From positions 992,001 to 1,056,000 of the forward strand of contig JADKGC010000001.1 of NCBI GenBank assembly GCA_016717205.1: 64,000 nt of DNA. The letters are read 5' to 3'. The notes below the pieces were generated by a model. It saw nothing but the letters and a program-made list of their open reading frames with translations. It did not search any database and was not told the origin of the DNA. Shown here one piece after another: positions 62,601 through 64,000 of this stretch (positions are counted from its first letter, which is position 1; each line of letters begins with the position of its first letter). Both the position numbers and the translations under genes were made by a program. Origin of the DNA: Candidatus Flexifilum breve. Lineage in GTDB: Bacteria; Chloroflexota; Anaerolineae; Aggregatilineales; Phototrophicaceae.

Positions 62601-63836
62601 CGTCTGATCGGGGGTGGGCGGCGCGCCGCTTTCCAAGCGCGTCACCAGCGCGCGTAAAGTGGGCGCAGACTGATGGTCGGCCGGCAGCGCAGTCAGCGCC
62701 AACTGCGCTTGCGCATACGCCGCCGCCAGATCGCCGACCTTCTCATAGGCTTCGGCCATGCCGACGTGGGCGATCACAGCGCTGTGCGTAGCCTCGCCCA
62801 CATCCAGCCCATAGCGCTGCGCGACCAGCGGACGAATCGCCAGCTTCGAGCCGCAGATGCCACAGTCGTCCAGCGAGATCGATGCCTCTTTGCCGCAGTG
62901 CGGGCAGATCAGCGGCGTTTCCTGCACCAACAAGAGCAGCATCTTCGCGTCGCGCAGCGTGATCGCCGTGCGCTTGGCTTTGCTCCATTTGAGCGCGGTC
63001 TGGAAGTGCTTGATCGCCGTCGCCGGGTCTTGCAGCGCCAATTCGGCGCGCAGCAGCGCGGCAAACGGTTGTCTGACGCGCGCCCGTTCGCACGCTTTCA
63101 GGAAGCGTTCGGCCACTGCCTCATGCTCGGCGGTCAGGAAGACCGCCGCGGTCGCCAGCGTCGTCGCTTCGACCTCGTCAGCAGCGTCAGCCATCACTTT
63201 GAGCGTGCGCTGCTGCGGCGCTTTGATCTCCAACAGCAGCGACAGCGCCTCCTGCGTGATCTTGTCCTGCGCCAGCCAATGTTTGACCAGATGATGGATG
63301 GCGCGTTCACGCATGGCGTCGTCGGTCGCCCGGTCGTGGGCAGCGCGGAAATACTTCTCGACCGCTCCCGACCAACCGGTGCTCGGCGCTTTGGCCAGTC
63401 CAGATCCCAACGGCGGCAGATTCAACCCGCCGAAAGGGCTGTCGGCACGATTGTGTGGGTGGCGCAGCAATGCCAACCCCGCCGCCAGTGGGACATAAGC
63501 TTCACGCGGAGCGAGCAGCGCGGCTTTATCAAACGGGTCATAGGCGCGAAACGGCGAACGCGTTTTCAGATGTTCGCGGCCCTCGCGCAGCAAGTCCTTG
63601 ACCAGCGCATCCCGTCGCTGCATGAGCTCAGTGCGCTGCGGTGCTGGATCGAGTTCCAGCAGGGTGTTACCGACAAACTCGTGCTGCTGTTTCAGGTGGA
63701 GACAGAAGGTGATCTTGAGGATCAGGGCGTCGGCGTCATGTGGATGCGCGTCTAGGTGCAGTTGGAGGAGATCGAGAGCGTCATCCTGTGCGCCGCTTTC
63801 GAAAAGGCTTCGGATTTCCAGCAGGAAGTCGAGCAT
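59604..63836 (-). CDS. TPR/zinc-ribbon/HerA-TraD-type ATPase fusion
   Basis: 1410 residues from ATG 63836 (GAGG about ten bases upstream); the frame stays open to 63917. Residues 1 to about 480 are helical, TPR-like (ALDLLQLHLDAHPHDADAL), interrupted near 305-330 by a zinc ribbon, CPHCG...CGICG. About 560-900 is a mixed region without a recognised family (EFVQVLGALRDVMGD, FTPGTFDIHNLHWVFLRQ). The C-terminus is a DNA-pump-type ATPase like TraD/VirD4 or HerA: Walker A VVGKTGMGKSTLL near 1013-1025, FLLDPHGDL, Walker B FFMYIDEVQNF near 1268, and an arginine-finger region GSMVAFRLGTQDA. No membrane segment, so it is cytoplasmic, unlike VirD4. No conjugation genes nearby. Confidence 0.83.
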   Translation of the reverse strand: MLDFLLEIRSLFESGAQDDALDLLQLHLDAHPHDADALILKITFCLHLKQQHEFVGNTLLELDPAPQRTELMQRRDALVKDLLREGREHLKTRSPFRAYDPFDKAALLAPREAYVPLAAGLALLRHPHNRADSPFGGLNLPPLGSGLAKAPSTGWSGAVEKYFRAAHDRATDDAMRERAIHHLVKHWLAQDKITQEALSLLLEIKAPQQRTLKVMADAADEVEATTLATAAVFLTAEHEAVAERFLKACERARVRQPFAALLRAELALQDPATAIKHFQTALKWSKAKRTAITLRDAKMLLLLVQETPLICPHCGKEASISLDDCGICGSKLAIRPLVAQRYGLDVGEATHSAVIAHVGMAEAYEKVGDLAAAYAQAQLALTALPADHQSAPTLRALVTRLESGAPPTPDQTALKAYALFRQGGLNAETLLQIGRINERQPADWTVLPTQQRTRLVKALIAAGQLKLAAETIDAAFADKPKSVPGLRAALTAQIEAEIAALLDDPPAPEALITAASKLLELQADADLFYARGMARLATEHDLLALDDFYSVMQSEAAKPLKTRARKQAVGVLERRWNIEGARSILDQLDPRDPDVQIMRERLDRRENGEPVVHIEAANEVVMEDTLTRKAAPPFYHGFFAVAVREIGFPGGGDWYQKLMTAHYEFVQVLGALRDVMGDAIFVLRLISQPHPLIPERGSMTVALLARVSAPTPEICRAHALQLWTDMHAILPLAQENIYIFEPVVDEDELRGLLTPFEYAHTAEIARRETDANETKFIAPFTPGTFDIHNLHWVFLRQSQPAMISLHLKPTNLLPWEKLTTAQALHRAGAAVNDDPSAQPVTPEGFKMISRVQLWEELRQTHAHNNTLKFAYLLRVYIAGSAGTSQLLPEMAAAALFGPVRDAGTLGGYEILRATSADEASVLRRNLSRLDVEAAAGGSRMRYLVAETEAANIFRLPVPQADGIPGMVKLEGRPVVPPAGMPDTGARLGVSAARVKGVPMAILQGLNDRRRHMYVVGKTGMGKSTLLMTLILQDIEAGRGVFLLDPHGDLCEDVLARIPAYRADDVIVLDPSEEARPLGINILESENEADKYRIVNEFIAMLQRLYDPHNQAIVGPIFQQTVRNAMLAAMSMPDGTLVDVYRIISDNEYIKRVLPFIKDPLVKAYYEDIVRKMSGASDHWKAELLPYLLSKFSRFVEDATLRRMIGQPRTSIPWPKVIEEQKILLVNLAKGRIGQDNASFIGGLVLSGMLQAAFKRGNMPANKRKDFFMYIDEVQNFSTPMLATMLSEGRKFGVVMTIANQFLHQLDRTILEAVFGNVGSMVAFRLGTQDAPALAPEMYPSFSGGDLINLPQFTAAVKLMVDGVAARPFTMKTLPPMRPPDRASAEAIRRASGLRYGSDMALVQQTIMGKF

Positions 63837-64000
63837 AGCGGGCGACCTCGGGTCAACGTGCGGGGCAGATAGATTAGCTATACACCCGATGTGGCCGCTA
63901 CGCAATCCAAAGCGCATTACAACTTATTTACCGAAAAGAGTAATACCTTGTATTCTTAGAACTATCGAGTTCTGTTGCACCTCTGCGCGATCACGTTTCG

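Noticed and set aside
59604..63836. Conjugative coupling protein of an integrated element
   Set aside because: No membrane anchor, relaxase, type IV secretion genes, integrase or attachment repeats within reach.

Overview
The window looks like a chromosomal segment of a GC-rich bacterium, most plausibly a member of the Chloroflexota (Anaerolineae-like). The basis is gene content and style rather than a marker-gene phylogeny: a two-subunit B12-dependent acyl-CoA mutase with a separate small subunit next to meaB, GAF-rich histidine kinases, secreted DUF4394 and DUF7282-type proteins, and many short intergenic repeats. No rRNA, tRNA, CRISPR array, transposase or phage module was recognised. The window opens inside hrcA (3' end missing) and closes just upstream of a very large ATPase gene.

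Layout. 1-10.5 kb: hrcA, thioredoxin, a secreted DUF4394 protein, a small nucleotidyltransferase, then a leftward pair (a 1384-residue PDZ/membrane/GAF histidine kinase translationally coupled to a tyrosine phosphatase), divergent from a rightward pair coding for the B12-binding mutase subunit and MeaB. 10.6-21 kb: prs, a GAF-type histidine kinase, a RidA-like protein, an aldo/keto reductase, secA with three small co-oriented genes, adenosine deaminase and an MBL-fold hydrolase. 21-26 kb (leftward): an AT-richer beta-propeller lipoprotein-like gene, a frameshifted gene, a proline-rich membrane protein, mutM, a secreted esterase and a frameshifted heptad-repeat protein. 26-31 kb: dnaE and pfkA. 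31-35 kb (leftward): ybaK, a P-loop kinase, an SDR and an acyl-CoA mutase large subunit with isobutyryl-CoA mutase signature residues. 35-48.6 kb: a polytopic membrane protein, a CHAD protein, rpsU, a membrane glycosyltransferase with a repeat inserted in frame, a complete three-gene acyl-CoA carboxylase operon, a MOCOS-like PLP enzyme, an AT-rich accessory gene and a second mutase large subunit with methylmalonyl-CoA mutase residues. 48.9-59 kb: CYTH, Ppx/GppA, an alcohol dehydrogenase and acyl-CoA dehydrogenase pair, methylmalonyl-CoA epimerase, a DUF7282-repeat protein and a GH65 phosphorylase. 58.9-63.9 kb: a small protein plus HNH nuclease bicistron, convergent with a 1410-residue TPR/zinc-ribbon/HerA-TraD-type ATPase.

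How the genes fit together. Scattered over about 46 kb is a full propionyl-CoA to succinyl-CoA route: acyl-CoA carboxylase (39.8-43.5 kb), methylmalonyl-CoA epimerase (54.4 kb), mutase large subunit (46.9 kb), B12 subunit and the G-protein chaperone MeaB (9.1-10.5 kb). A second mutase large subunit (33.1 kb) probably isomerises isobutyryl-CoA/butyryl-CoA and may share the single small subunit. With the acyl-CoA dehydrogenase this suggests branched-chain or odd-chain acyl-CoA catabolism. CHAD, CYTH and Ppx/GppA proteins point to polyphosphate handling.

Two repeat families pervade the intergenic DNA: (A) long C-rich/G-rich inverted elements of the CCTCACCCC...GGGGTGAGG type, and (B) short palindromes flanked by GTAGG/CCTAC whose stems differ in sequence but keep perfect pairing. 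Four genes carry single-base indels that split otherwise convincing reading frames, two of them in homopolymer runs; sequencing or assembly error must be considered before calling them pseudogenes.
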